This document shows positions 1-8,724 of a stretch of DNA of 64,000 bases, piece by piece. The DNA lies in contig CAWCEZ010000006.1 in NCBI GenBank assembly GCA_963794745.1, positions 372,001 to 436,000 on the forward strand, written 5' to 3'. Source of the stretch: Fen-671 sp963794745 (GTDB taxonomy: Bacteria; Actinomycetota; Acidimicrobiia; Acidimicrobiales; Palsa-688). The translations under genes and the position numbers were made by a program. Under the pieces are notes generated by a model, which searched no databases, was not told the DNA's origin, and saw only the letters and a list, made by a program, of their open reading frames with translations. Each line of letters begins with the position of its first letter. Within the stretch, counting starts at the first letter, position 1.

Positions 1-2
1 AG

Positions 3-608
3 ATCGGCCCGGGACAAACGCTCACCGCTGGGTTGGGGCGGCTCGGTTACGCCGCCAGTGACGTGCACACCGCCGTCCTGTCCCATCTCCACCAGGACCA
101 CATCGGAGGCCTTAGCGAGCTAGGCCAGGCGGACATCGTCGTGAGCCAAACCGAATGGGGCACCCTATCGAGCCCACTGCCCGAAATGCGTGGGCTAATG
201 ACCCGGCACATCGACCTGCCCGGGGTTCGTTGGCAGCGTATCGAGCCCGCGCCCACCGACGACCCCGAGCTAGCCCCGTTTGCCCAGAGCCATGACCTGT
301 TTGGTGACGGCAGCCTGGTCCTGCTGCCCACGCCAGGGCACACGCCGGGCTCGATGTCTTTGCTGGTCCGCCAAGCCGGCCTACCACCGCTCATGATGGT
401 CGGCGACCTGACCTATGACGTGCACCTGCTCGAGCATGGTCATGTCCCGGGAGTCGGTAAGCGGGCCGGCCTGCAAAAGGCCACAGGCATGGTCAACAAA
501 ATGCGCGAGCGCATGCCAGACCTGGTGGTCCTTCCCGCTCACGACCCGGGATCAGCCGATCGGTTGGCCGAAGCAACAGGTCAGGCCCCCTTGAGCCTCG
601 CCGGTTGA
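3..608 (+). CDS. MBL-fold metallo-hydrolase, 5' partial
   Basis: Metallo-beta-lactamase-fold hydrolase. The zinc-binding signature HLHQDHIGG is near the start (about residue 20 of the visible part). A second metal His lies in the segment LLPTPGHTPGS, followed by an Asp in MMVGDLTYD and a C-terminal LPAHDPG. This spacing fits the lactonase / glyoxalase-II-like group (AhlD-type). The reading frame is open to the left edge with no start codon that would give a complete N-terminus, so the gene begins before the window. The substrate cannot be told from the sequence; quorum-quenching lactonase is one option among several. Confidence 0.8.
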   Translation: MGPGQTLTAGLGRLGYAASDVHTAVLSHLHQDHIGGLSELGQADIVVSQTEWGTLSSPLPEMRGLMTRHIDLPGVRWQRIEPAPTDDPELAPFAQSHDLFGDGSLVLLPTPGHTPGSMSLLVRQAGLPPLMMVGDLTYDVHLLEHGHVPGVGKRAGLQKATGMVNKMRERMPDLVVLPAHDPGSADRLAEATGQAPLSLAG

Positions 609-661
609 GCAGTGCCTACCGGCACCTCCCCGCATCACGGCACTCAACGTTAGGAAAGGAG

Positions 662-1634
662 ATGGGAAAAGAGATGGAGATCGACAAGCTCGAGGCAATC
701 AATGTCGACGGGGCCACACAGTGGATCCGTGTTCGCGGCACCGGCTCATCCAACCCAGTGCTCTTGCTGGTCCAGCAGGGCCCAGGGTTGCCCATGATCA
801 ACGAGGCCCGCCGCTTCGAGCGCCTCCTCGGGTTAGAAAAGACCTTCACGGTCGTTTACTGGGACCAGCGCGGCTGTGGCCGTTCATTGAGAGAACGCCA
901 AGACCGTGCAGGCCTGAGCCTTGAGCGGATGGTTGGCGACACTGTGTCGCTCCTAGCCCTCCTGCGAGACCGGTTCGGTGGGAAAACCCATGTTGCCGGT
1001 TTCTCCTTTGGAGCGACCGTCGCGGCCTATGCAGCGGCAAAGCGCCCGGATCTCGTGACGACGTTGGTGGCAGTGGGCACCGACGTGGACGGCTCCGCCG
1101 CAGCCATTTGCGCATACGACTTCGCGCTCCACACTCCGCGCCAGCGAGGCAACCGACGCGCCATCCGCCAGCTGGAGGCCATCGGGCAGCCCCCCCACCT
1201 GAGGCCGGAGCAGTTCTCGACCCGGGCCCGTTGGGCGGCCAACTTCGGCGGCATTACCAGAAACGAAACCTACGGGAGCCTGGTACGCGCTCTGCTCGGG
1301 AGCCTCGTCGGCTCGCGCGACTATTCGCCCCGCGACGTCATCCGGACCGTTCGCGGTATCGAGCGCGACCCAAGCTGCGCTGTTGGCCGAGCTCGCCGAT
1401 CTGGATCTGGTCCAGGCCTTGCCCGTCCTCGGTGTACCTGTGGTCATGGTGCAAGGTCGCCTTGACCAGGTGGCGCCCCCAGGCACGGCGGAGCATTACT
1501 ACCGCGTCTTAGAGGCACCGAGCAAACAGTTGGTGTGGTTCGAAAACTCAGCGCATACACCGCATCTCGAGGAGCCAGAAAAGTTCCGAGCTCTCCTCGG
1601 GCAAATCCGGGGTCGCGAGGCAGTCCTCAGGTGA
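662..1634 (+). CDS. alpha/beta hydrolase (proline-iminopeptidase-like), frameshifted
   Basis: The N-terminal part has the oxyanion-hole region VYWDQRGCGRS and the nucleophile elbow GFSFG. The C-terminal part lies in another frame and supplies the acid (GRLDQVAPP) and the His (NSAHTPH). The join is at about 1360-1370, where the first frame ends in nonsense Arg/Gly-rich residues and the other gives TQAALLAELADLDL, the usual continuation of this family. Together they make a normal-length hydrolase of about 320 residues. A purine-rich stretch GGAAAGGAG ends at 661, so either ATG 662 or the better spaced in-frame ATG 674 may be the start. A one-base sequencing error is more likely than real inactivation. 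Confidence 0.75.
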
Positions 1635-1650
1635 CACCCCGCGCACTCGA

Positions 1651-1666
1651 GACGCCCTCCGGCGTC
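1651..1666 (+). terminator. small GC hairpin after the alpha/beta hydrolase
   Basis: GACGCC, a four-base loop, then GGCGTC, 17 bases after the stop codon at 1634. There is no T-run, but actinobacterial terminators often lack one. It separates the hydrolase from the operon that begins at 1710. Confidence 0.4.
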
Positions 1667-1709
1667 GTCCATTTACACGATGCTACATGTCAAATATAAG
1701 GAGCTGGCC

Positions 1710-1757
1710 ATGAAACACGACGTCGCTGTCCACATTGAGAGCCGAGAACTGCCATGA
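1710..1757 (+). CDS. 15-codon leader ORF coupled to the next gene
   Basis: An ATG preceded by AAGGAG at good spacing opens a 15-residue frame (MKHDVAVHIESRELP) whose stop TGA overlaps the ATG of the following reductase in an ATGA arrangement. The reductase itself has no obvious ribosome-binding site within the usual distance, while this short frame does. I infer a translational-coupling leader. It could instead be chance, with the true start elsewhere. It has no similarity that I recognise. Confidence 0.4.
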   Translation: MKHDVAVHIESRELP

Positions 1758-2785
1758 GTAACACACAGTCGTGGATGCTCTATGGCGCTGCCGGTTATAC
1801 AGGTGCCTTGATCGCGCAGCACGCGCAAGAGCGCGGCCACCGGCCCATTCTCGCAGGCCGGGATGGGACGGCCCTCTCGGCACTTGCTGAAAAGCTCGAC
1901 CTGCCGCATATCACCCTAGGGTTGGACGACAAGGCCGCACTGGCCACCGCGCTGGCTGACGTCGACCTTGTCCTCAACGCCGCCGGGCCCTTCCTACATA
2001 CCGCAGCCCGCCTCGCCGAAGCCTGCCTCAACGCGGGAGCTCATTACCTCGACATTGGGAACGAGCTCCAGGTCTTCCGTGCGCTCTATGACCTGCACGG
2101 GCGCGCCGATCCTGCCGACATCGCGATCATCCCCGGCGTCGGTTTCGGCGTCGTCGCCACTAACTGCCTCGCCCGCTACGTTAGCGACGCTGTCGGCGGC
2201 GCCCAACATCTTGAAGTCGCCAGCCGGGCCGCCACCGCCCAAGCCGGCCCAGGTGCCGCTGCTACAAGGCAGGAGAACCTCCCGTACGGAGGCTGGATCC
2301 GCACGAAAGGTGAACTATACCCACTGGAGCTTGGCGCGGGCATCACAACGATTACGTTCCCGAACGGGCGATGCCCCATCATGCCGGTGCCGACCGGTGA
2401 CCTTGAGGCGGCATCCCAAGCCACCGGTGCACCTGACATCATCGCTTACAGCGCCATTGCCCCGTCTGGCGCCGATGGCGAGAAACCAGATAAGGAACAT
2501 GTCGTGCCCCACACTTTCCAGTCGTTCGGCTGGGCACGAGCCAGGAACGCCGAGGGCGCCATGGCTGAAGCGTGGTTACAAACGGGTGAGTCTTACGCCT
2601 TTACGGCCACCTCCAGCATCCGGGCCGTGGAGGAGACGCTCGCGCGGTCCTTGCGCGGGGCGCTCAGCCCTGCTGCGGCATTCGGCGAAGATTTCGTCCT
2701 AACGGTCCCAGGTACCACTCGAACTGATGCGATCAATGCAAATATGTCGCCCACGAAAGCGCTTCAAGAGGAGAACCTCGAATGA
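1754..2785 (+). CDS. saccharopine dehydrogenase-like NADP-binding oxidoreductase
   Basis: 343 residues. The N-terminus has a Rossmann motif of the saccharopine-dehydrogenase / trans-acting enoyl-reductase type (YGAAGYTG, with the second-strand AGRD about 30 residues on), followed by LNAAGPF, the usual strand after the cofactor site. AHYLDIGNE is also characteristic of this family. Members reduce or rearrange hydrophobic substrates or act as partners of lipid synthases; the substrate here is unknown. It is the first of four genes with stop/start overlaps (2782, 3597, 4052), so they very likely form one mRNA. The cluster looks like small-molecule redox and hydrolysis metabolism. Confidence 0.85.
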   Translation: MSNTQSWMLYGAAGYTGALIAQHAQERGHRPILAGRDGTALSALAEKLDLPHITLGLDDKAALATALADVDLVLNAAGPFLHTAARLAEACLNAGAHYLDIGNELQVFRALYDLHGRADPADIAIIPGVGFGVVATNCLARYVSDAVGGAQHLEVASRAATAQAGPGAAATRQENLPYGGWIRTKGELYPLELGAGITTITFPNGRCPIMPVPTGDLEAASQATGAPDIIAYSAIAPSGADGEKPDKEHVVPHTFQSFGWARARNAEGAMAEAWLQTGESYAFTATSSIRAVEETLARSLRGALSPAAAFGEDFVLTVPGTTRTDAINANMSPTKALQEENLE

Positions 2786-3600
2786 CAGTCCTATTGCCCG
2801 AACCGACTACTTATTTGGCTCGTCCTGAAGGACGGATCGGCTATGACATCGGCGGTCAGGGCCCACTGGTTGTACTCGTGCCCGGTATGGGCGACCTCCG
2901 AAGCGCTTACCGGTTCCTCGCTCCGCGCTTGCGCGAGGCAGGGTACCGCGTCGCCTGCACAGACCTTCGGGGCCACGGCGACAGCGACGCCACTTTCAGC
3001 TCTTACGGTGACCTTGAGACCGCAGACGACATCACCGCTCTCATCGACGAGCTCGGCGTCCCGGCCGTGGTGGTCGGCAACTCCATGGCTGCCGGCTCTG
3101 CGGTCCTCGTGGCGGCGTCCCGGCCCCTGCTCGTGCGAGGCCTTGTGCTCATCGGCCCATTCGTGCGTGACCCGAAGACCAGCGCCATGAAGCGTGCGCT
3201 CCTGCGAGCAGCTATGGCGAAGCCGTGGGCGGCAATTTCATGGAAAGGCTATCTACCCAAATTGTACGCTGGCCGCAAACCAGCCGATTTCGACGAATAC
3301 CGCGCAGAGGTGATCAAGAGCCTGCGCAAACCGGGACATGAGAAGGCATTTTCGCTAACCACGCGCACAGGCCACAAGGCGGCGGGAGCGCGCCTGGCCG
3401 ACGTCAACGCTCCCGCCCTGGTCCTCATGGGTGAACAGGACCCGGACTTCCCATCTCCAAAGAAGGAGGCCGATTGGATCGCGGGGGTGTTGCACGCAGA
3501 GGTCACCATGGTCCCCGAGGCCGGCCACTACCCCCAATCACAGCGTCCCGACGTCACCGCCGACGCCGTGTTGGGGTTCCTCAAAAGACTAGATAGTTGA
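2782..3600 (+). CDS. alpha/beta hydrolase
   Basis: 272 residues, starting with an ATGA overlap on the upstream gene. Motifs in order: LRGHGDSD in the cap-proximal region, nucleophile elbow GNSMAAG (Ser about residue 103), acid in LMGEQDPDF, catalytic His in PEAGHYPQ near the C-terminus. The protein is complete with normal family length and has no signal peptide, so it is cytoplasmic. Its substrate is probably linked to the neighbouring reductase and epimerase-like protein, but the sequence does not identify it. Confidence 0.85.
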   Translation: MTVLLPEPTTYLARPEGRIGYDIGGQGPLVVLVPGMGDLRSAYRFLAPRLREAGYRVACTDLRGHGDSDATFSSYGDLETADDITALIDELGVPAVVVGNSMAAGSAVLVAASRPLLVRGLVLIGPFVRDPKTSAMKRALLRAAMAKPWAAISWKGYLPKLYAGRKPADFDEYRAEVIKSLRKPGHEKAFSLTTRTGHKAAGARLADVNAPALVLMGEQDPDFPSPKKEADWIAGVLHAEVTMVPEAGHYPQSQRPDVTADAVLGFLKRLDS

Positions 3601-4055
3601 AGACCCAAGTTCTTGGTGAAACCGTCGTTGCTATCTCTGACGGAGCGGTTTTCGGGCCTCCCCGACGCTGGCTACGTCTCGAAGGCGCGACGCTGCTCGT
3701 AGGGTCTTTGATCGCCTATTCGACAACTCGTGAGAGCTGGTTGTTGGTCCCACTGGTGTTGCTCGTCCCCGATGTCGCAATGGTGGGCTACCTCAGAGGT
3801 ACCCGAGCGGGCGCGCGCATGTACAACCTCGCCCATAGCACGCCGTTGCCGGCGGCACTCGCCGGCTTCAGTTGGTGGCAACATGACCACCTGGCCCTTG
3901 CCCTGGGCCTGGTCTGGCTCGCTCACATCGGTATAGACCGCCTGATGGGATATGGTCTCAAGTACGGCGATCACTTCCAACACACTCACCTCGGCGGCCC
4001 ACGCAAACGCGAGGCTGGGGCGGAGGTCGCATCGAGGGAGCGGACGTTGCCATGA
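3597..4055 (+). CDS. DUF4260-type membrane protein
   Basis: 152 residues with hydrophobic segments at about 25-45, 50-65 and 85-110, and the motifs YNLAHS and GIDRLMGYGLKY, which are the hallmarks of the DUF4260 family. The start is a TTG whose last bases overlap the previous stop; no ATG or GTG lies close downstream in frame. The function of the family is unknown. The His-rich end (YGDHFQHTHLG) is typical of it. The gene is translationally linked to its neighbours. Confidence 0.75.
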   Translation: MKTQVLGETVVAISDGAVFGPPRRWLRLEGATLLVGSLIAYSTTRESWLLVPLVLLVPDVAMVGYLRGTRAGARMYNLAHSTPLPAALAGFSWWQHDHLALALGLVWLAHIGIDRLMGYGLKYGDHFQHTHLGGPRKREAGAEVASRERTLP

Positions 4056-5005
4056 ACGACCTCCATGTGGTGCTGGGGACAGGGGCGATCGGAGCCGCCC
4101 TCATAGCCGAGCTCAGCTCCATGGGGCTACCGGTCCGCGCCGTCAACCGCTCCGGCCGAGCCGACGTGCCCGAAGGTGTTGAAGTAGTCGCCGCTGACGC
4201 CTTGTCTGCCGACTTCGCCGAGCGCGCCGGCAAGAGAGCCGCTGTGGTTTACCAATGCCTTAGCCCGCCATACCACCAGTGGCCCGCCATGTTCCCGCCG
4301 GTCCAGGACGCGGCTGTCCGTGCCGCCCGCTTGGCGAAAGCTCGGTATGTCTCTTTCGAGAACACCTATATGTACGGCGATACTCACGGCGCGCCTCTCA
4401 CGGAGGCGACGCCATTGCGAGCGCAGACCCGTAAAGGCAAGGTCCGCCTGGTCATGGCTGAACAACTCCGGGACCTTGCAAAAAAGGGCGACCTCGATGT
4501 CGCCACGGCTCGGGCGTCGGACTACTTCGGCCCTCGAGGGACGGTCCAATCACCCCTCGGCGACCTCGTGATCGGTGCCACGCTCGGGGGTAAAGCGGCC
4601 CGCCTTATTGCCCGTCCCGACCAACCCCACAGTTATTCGTTCACCGGTGACGCGGCGCGCTGTCTTGCTGCCCTCGGCACTCGCGAAAACGTCGCTGGAG
4701 AGATCTTCCACGTCCCCAATGCGCCCGCCCGGACCACCGGTCAGGTCATCGCGATGATCTCAGAAGAGCTCGGGCGAACGGTCAAGATCAGCGTCACACC
4801 CCGACTGGTACTGCGCACTATCGGCCTGTTCAACCCAACGATCGGCGAGCTCGACGAGATGCGTTACGAGTTCACGCAACCTTTCGTCGTGGACAGCACC
4901 AAAGCGGAGGCGAAGTTGAAGCTCTCGGCGACCCCCCTTGATCATGCGGTCTCACAAACCGTCTCCTGGTTCCGTCGCCTCAGGCAGCTTCAGAGCAGCC
5001 GTTGA
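4052..5005 (+). CDS. NAD(P)-dependent epimerase/dehydratase-like SDR
   Basis: 317 residues with an ATGA overlap on the preceding gene. The N-terminal dinucleotide-binding motif is GTGAIGAAL, a GxGxxG variant typical of extended/atypical SDRs. FENTYMYG carries the Tyr of the active-site region, but the following Lys is not in the classical YxxxK spacing. The C-terminal half (DEMRYEFTQPFVVDSTKAE) resembles NmrA/epimerase-like members in which the catalytic activity has been lost or altered. It is the last gene of the 1754-5005 operon. Confidence 0.8.
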   Translation: MNDLHVVLGTGAIGAALIAELSSMGLPVRAVNRSGRADVPEGVEVVAADALSADFAERAGKRAAVVYQCLSPPYHQWPAMFPPVQDAAVRAARLAKARYVSFENTYMYGDTHGAPLTEATPLRAQTRKGKVRLVMAEQLRDLAKKGDLDVATARASDYFGPRGTVQSPLGDLVIGATLGGKAARLIARPDQPHSYSFTGDAARCLAALGTRENVAGEIFHVPNAPARTTGQVIAMISEELGRTVKISVTPRLVLRTIGLFNPTIGELDEMRYEFTQPFVVDSTKAEAKLKLSATPLDHAVSQTVSWFRRLRQLQSSR

Positions 5006-5674
5006 ACAGCCCCGGGAGAATTGTTATAACCGAAAACCGCAAACTGAGATGCGGTGGGCGGTGCACCGCGGCGCAGCGCGCTGGGGGGACGGACGTGATT
5101 GCCGTTATGGGCGGTAGGAAAAACACGACCGAGGCCAGCCGCCCAGAAGACCCCGGGCCCGCTCCCCCAGCTCGTCATGGGCTCTGGCCATCAACAACAT
5201 TGTGATTTTGGGAGGCTCCTCCTCGGGTAACGCGAGGTTCTCGGCACTTCGGTTATCGCTTACTTCCCAGCCGCCTTGGGGCGTCTTGTGTGACTGGGTT
5301 TGCTGGAACACCGTGATGGCTGCTGGGCGAGTTTCCCAGCCCCTGTGCCCCACCGGTGTTCATCACGGCCACGATCGCACCGGTCCCGACTGTAACGGTG
5401 CCAAACGCGAGCGCCCTCGCACGGAAGCTGAGATGGGGACGGGCCGGCGCAGCGGTCCTGGCGTGCTGCGGGCTGGTAGGGCGGAAGTGCTGTGGTGGCC
5501 GCTTGTGCCTCATGTGGTTTGGTTGGTAACTCGCCATACAGATCGGATGTTACCCACCGTCTGGTTGGGTTGGCACCTAGGAACCCGTAGACGCTTCGCT
5601 CGGAAGCGCGGGCGCTACCCTATGTGATACCGGAAGTAGCAAAAGCGAAACTGGTGTGGGTTTCACCTCGGCGC
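5006..5674 (+). other. intergenic region, no supported gene
   Basis: About 670 bases. There are several open frames, but none has family motifs or a convincing ribosome-binding site. One minus-strand frame (5253-5537) would give a basic N-terminus and one hydrophobic helix and could be a small exported protein. A perfect 6-bp hairpin (GCTGGG ... CCCAGC) lies at 5322-5340 with no T-run. I checked for a riboswitch-like fold and could not support one. Confidence 0.5.
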
Positions 5675-6625
5675 CTAGGTGGCGGGCGTCCTGGTGTCGC
5701 GTGGCTCGTCGATGTCCGCTTCGAGGGGGGCCTCGCGGCTGTTGAGCTCGGATGCGCGTCCGCGTTTAACCGTGTACATGGCCAGATCGGCCTGCTGAAC
5801 AGCGCGTTGGACGCTGTCGCCCGGAGCAGACAGGTAGGTGCCAACACTGGCGCGAGCCGTTACGACTTGCCCGTGCACGAGATGCGCCTCGGCGAGCGCC
5901 CGATCAATTCGTGCGGACAGTGCGGCCAAGGCACCAGGGGTAACACGGGGGGCGATAACCGCAAACTCGTCACCACCGAGCCGGGCCACGGTGTCTTGGG
6001 GCCGGACCTGGCTACGGAGCCGGTGTGCGATGGTTATCAGGACCTCGTCGCCCGCGTCGTGCCCAAAGGTGTCGTTGATCGACTTGAACCCATCAATGTC
6101 CAGGTACAACACACCAACGTCGCTGCGGGCGGGTCGGCCACTACGTAATTTCAGTGCCTCGGCAAGCCGGCCGGTGAACAAGGTGCGGTTAGCCAGGCCG
6201 GTGAGCGGATCATGGGCGGCCTCACGAGCGACCACCTCTTCGGCCATCTTTCGCCGCGTGATGTTGACGTGGGACGCGACCACTCCGGGTACCGCCCCGA
6301 CGAGGGGGGTGATCCGCAACAAGAACCAGCGGTTGACAGTCGGCGATGGGCATGGGTACTCCAACTCGCTGTAAAGGCTGTCGCCGGCCAACACGGCTCG
6401 TAGACCAACACCGACACGACCCGCGTCGTCGCATCCAGCGCCGGCGGACCGGTCGCATACGTCCAAGTAGTTGACACCTACTCCGGTGCTCTCTGGCAAA
6501 CCGCCGTTATCGAGGGCGAACATCCGCCAAGCGTGATTAGTTGCCACGATTGATGCCGAGCCGTCCAGCACGGCGGTCGCATCCGGCAAAGCGTCGAGAA
6601 CCGAGGTAGCCAACCCGTCACTCAT
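5675..6625 (-). CDS. PAS-GGDEF diguanylate cyclase
   Basis: About 316 residues. The N-terminal 120 residues form a PAS-like sensor (LDALPDATAVLD...) ending in the linker HVNITRRKMAEE. The GGDEF domain follows: DPLTGLANR, LYLDIDGFKSIND with the metal-binding Asp, then an intact GGDEF active-site motif, and SVGTYL. No EAL domain is present, and I do not see an RxxD inhibitory site directly before GGDEF. It should make cyclic di-GMP in the cytoplasm in response to whatever the PAS domain senses. The chosen ATG has GAAGGTGG about 8 bases upstream; a GTG four codons earlier is possible. Confidence 0.88.
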   Translation of the reverse strand: MSDGLATSVLDALPDATAVLDGSASIVATNHAWRMFALDNGGLPESTGVGVNYLDVCDRSAGAGCDDAGRVGVGLRAVLAGDSLYSELEYPCPSPTVNRWFLLRITPLVGAVPGVVASHVNITRRKMAEEVVAREAAHDPLTGLANRTLFTGRLAEALKLRSGRPARSDVGVLYLDIDGFKSINDTFGHDAGDEVLITIAHRLRSQVRPQDTVARLGGDEFAVIAPRVTPGALAALSARIDRALAEAHLVHGQVVTARASVGTYLSAPGDSVQRAVQQADLAMYTVKRGRASELNSREAPLEADIDEPRDTRTPAT

Positions 6626-6760
6626 GAGGAACACCACCTTCAGAATCCTACGGCCGTGCTTGGAAAGAGCGCGATCGACCGGACACGTCCAATAAGTTCT
6701 TCTCAGGCGCCGCGCTTTTCTGTCCGCAGCGGCGAGATCGTAGTGCTACTCGCGCGGCGG

Positions 6761-7248
6761 CTAATGACGGCACCAAGGGTTGCCCCCCGGGTCGTCGTCG
6801 CGAGCGTTGAGGTGAGCGAGCAGATTTGCCAAGTGCGCGACGAAGCGCCCGGCTTCCTCATCGTCGAGGTCCCTCAGGAACCTTGTGAGGGCGTCGGCGT
6901 GGCGGTCCCGCATTTGGTCAACTGCTGGTTTGGCCGTCTCAGACAGCGAAACGACGATACGGCGCCGGTCAGCCTCGTCGTGTTCGCGCACCACCAGCCC
7001 CGCTCGTGCAAGGTCGCCGACGACCATGCTGGCGTGGGCGATGCTCATCTCGACCCGCCGGGCCAGCTCCGAGACAGTCGCAGGGCCGCCACTCCGAGCG
7101 AGACGAGGACGGCAACATGGCGCTCACGGTGGCTCCCGCCCACCTTCAAGATGGGCGGCACCTCGCCTGCTCGCCGGCGCAAGGCGAACGCCAGCTGAGG
7201 AAGAAGGGGGGCCAAGCGGGCGATGTGATGGTAGGGATGCTTGTTCAA
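6761..7248 (-). CDS. MarR-family regulator, frameshifted
   Basis: N-terminal part LARLAPLLPQLAFALRRR-like, then a frame change at about 7085-7095 leads to ATVSELARRVEM, the start of the winged helix, and DLARAGLVVREHDEADRRRI, the wing with the DxRR signature of MarR proteins. The C-terminus is the long dimerisation helix. The start is uncertain: a TTG at 7248 is the only reasonable codon in frame. It is divergent from the DUF1707 gene, and the shared 65-base gap holds a strong promoter and palindromes, so autoregulation and control of the neighbour are plausible. Confidence 0.7.
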
Positions 7249-7297
7249 GAGACTTTGATAGTTAAAGATCCTTGCGTTATAGTGTAGTTGCTTGAAC
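7243..7297 (+). promoter_or_regulatory. promoter and candidate MarR operator
   Basis: For the plus-strand gene: -35 TTGATA (7255-7260), 17-base spacer, -10 TATAGT (7278-7283), then AAAGGAG four bases before ATG 7312. An imperfect palindrome CTTTGATAGTTAAAG overlaps the -35. A wider inverted repeat GTTCAAG (7243-7249) / CTTGAAC (7291-7297) brackets the promoter. The position between marR and its divergent neighbour makes it the likely regulator site. Confidence 0.6.
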
Positions 7298-7311
7298 CCC
7301 AAAGGAGCGAG

Positions 7312-7842
7312 ATGGCCGACAACACCAACCACTACTCGAGGTACTCGCCCCAGGACCGGAGCCTGCGGGCCTCGGACCAAGACCGGGAGGCGATCGGCGA
7401 CCTCCTCCGCCGCCAACATGTGGCAGGCCGCCTCGACGCCGACGAGTTCGCCGACCGGTACGGGCGGTGCCTGGAGGCCAAGACATATGCCCAGCTCGAC
7501 GGGCTGATCGCCGATCTCCCCTTCGATGGCCGGGCGCCATACCAGCCCGGCCCGGCCGCTTGGGCCAATGGTGAATGGACGGCTAGAAGGTGGCGAGCCG
7601 GGCGGCGCCTGTGGCGCGTCCCGGTGTCCGCCTGGGTGATCGTGTTCCTGGCGCTTGCCGTTGGTGGCCACTTCTTGCTCTGGCTGGCATTCCCGCTGTT
7701 TTTCCTCTTCGTGCTGCGACCGCTGATCTGGCACTCTGCCTGGCGGGCGGCGGGCCCTGGCCCCGGGTGGGGACAGCGTGGCCCATGGGGCTCATGGGGT
7801 TGCCGGTCTGGGTTCGCACGGACCGGCAGGCCGACTGTCTGA
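7312..7842 (+). CDS. DUF1707 domain membrane protein
   Basis: The N-terminal DUF1707/SHOCT-like domain shows RASDQDREAIGDLLRRQHVAGRLDADEFADR, a short helical module common in actinobacteria, with AKTYAQLDGLIADLP completing it. A basic and aromatic linker then leads to one or two membrane segments at about 105-135 (VIVFLALAVGG.. and FLLWLAFPLFFLFVLRP). It ends in a Gly/Trp-rich tail. The domain is found in membrane-associated stress or envelope proteins; the exact role is unknown. AAAGGAG ends four bases before the ATG. Confidence 0.85.
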   Translation: MADNTNHYSRYSPQDRSLRASDQDREAIGDLLRRQHVAGRLDADEFADRYGRCLEAKTYAQLDGLIADLPFDGRAPYQPGPAAWANGEWTARRWRAGRRLWRVPVSAWVIVFLALAVGGHFLLWLAFPLFFLFVLRPLIWHSAWRAAGPGPGWGQRGPWGSWGCRSGFARTGRPTV

Positions 7843-7905
7843 AGCTATCCCGAGCGTAGCGACTACCTGTGACAGCCGTCCCATGGTGTGGGCTAAAGTG
7901 AGCCC

Positions 7906-8145
7906 ATGCGTCTACACATTGTGCTGGACGACGACCTTGTGGCCGATCTCGACCGTCGCGTGGGACGGCGACAGCGCAGCTCGTTCCTCGCCGAGCTGAT
8001 CCGCCGCGGCTTAGAAGACGAGCGTCGGTGGGACGACATCGAGTCGGCCCTTAATGGGATCCCCGACACGGGCCACGAGTGGGACGAGGACCCGTCGAGC
8101 TGGGTCCGTGCACAGCGCCGGGGAGACGCTAGGCGCGCCGGATAG
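7906..8145 (+). CDS. VapB-type ribbon-helix-helix antitoxin
   Basis: 79 residues. The N-terminal ribbon-helix-helix (MRLHIVLDDDLVADLDRRVG then RRQRSSFLAELIRRGLE) binds DNA as a dimer. The acidic C-terminal half (DTGHEWDEDPSSW) would wrap the toxin. The stop codon is directly followed by the toxin GTG. A -10-like TAAAGT ends six bases before the ATG, which suggests a leaderless mRNA. Confidence 0.82.
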   Translation: MRLHIVLDDDLVADLDRRVGRRQRSSFLAELIRRGLEDERRWDDIESALNGIPDTGHEWDEDPSSWVRAQRRGDARRAG

Positions 8146-8538
8146 GTGGCCAGGCTCCTGCTCGACTCGACGGTCCTGATTGACGCGCTCCGGGGGCGAC
8201 CCGCCGCGGCGCGGGTGGCCGGGCTCCGACGGCTGGGGACGGAGCCCTGGGTGTGTGCTATTTCTATCGAGGAGATATGGCGCGGGCTGCATTGCGCGGA
8301 GGAACCAGTAGCCCACCGCTTGTTCAACGGCCTGCGGCTCGCGCCGCTGGGCGCCGCTGAGGGGATCCGTGCTGGGACCTGGCGACGTGAGTTCGCTGGC
8401 CGAGGAGTAACCCTTCACCAGGCCGATTGTCTGATCGCGGCTGCCGCTTTCGGAGTTGGTGCATATATTGCCACGGCGAACGTCGACGATTTCCCCATGG
8501 AGGGGATCACTGTCGATCCCTGGCCGGCCGGTATTTGA
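8146..8538 (+). CDS. VapC-type PIN-domain toxin
   Basis: 130 residues. The PIN-domain ribonuclease has first acidic residue in LLLDSTVLIDAL, Glu in ISIEEIWRG, Asp in HQADCLIAAAA, and a last acidic patch at ATANVDDF. All four metal-binding acidic positions are present, so it should be an active Mg-dependent RNase. It starts with GTG immediately after the antitoxin stop (no gap), typical of a co-translated type II toxin-antitoxin pair. Confidence 0.85.
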   Translation: MARLLLDSTVLIDALRGRPAAARVAGLRRLGTEPWVCAISIEEIWRGLHCAEEPVAHRLFNGLRLAPLGAAEGIRAGTWRREFAGRGVTLHQADCLIAAAAFGVGAYIATANVDDFPMEGITVDPWPAGI

Positions 8539-8654
8539 GGGAGGCGCCCTCACTCCTTTCGAGCGGCGACAACAAAAAGCGGCAAAACAGCCAAGGGACC
8601 TTTTAGGAGGTCGCGCCGCGCCGCCCTTTACCAAGCATGCGGTTCAGGGAAGGA

Positions 8655-8673
8655 CCGTCGGGTCACCCGACGG
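8655..8673 (+). terminator. bidirectional hairpin terminator candidate
   Basis: CCGTCGGG, loop TCA, CCCGACGG: a perfect 8-bp stem between the 3' end of vapC and the 3' end of the convergent VOC gene. There is no T-run on either side. Confidence 0.55.
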
Positions 8674-8724
8674 CGGGCCTCTCAGGCCGGGCGTAGGCGG
8701 CTTGGCGCGCCTGCGATGACCGGT

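Noticed and set aside
5281..5420. Possible riboswitch because of nested inverted repeats
   Set aside because: Only one small perfect hairpin; the conserved bases of the c-di-AMP and c-di-GMP riboswitches that I know are not present.
5253..5537. Minus-strand frame for a possible small exported protein
   Set aside because: No ribosome-binding site, no family match, and several competing frames in the same region; left as a note only.
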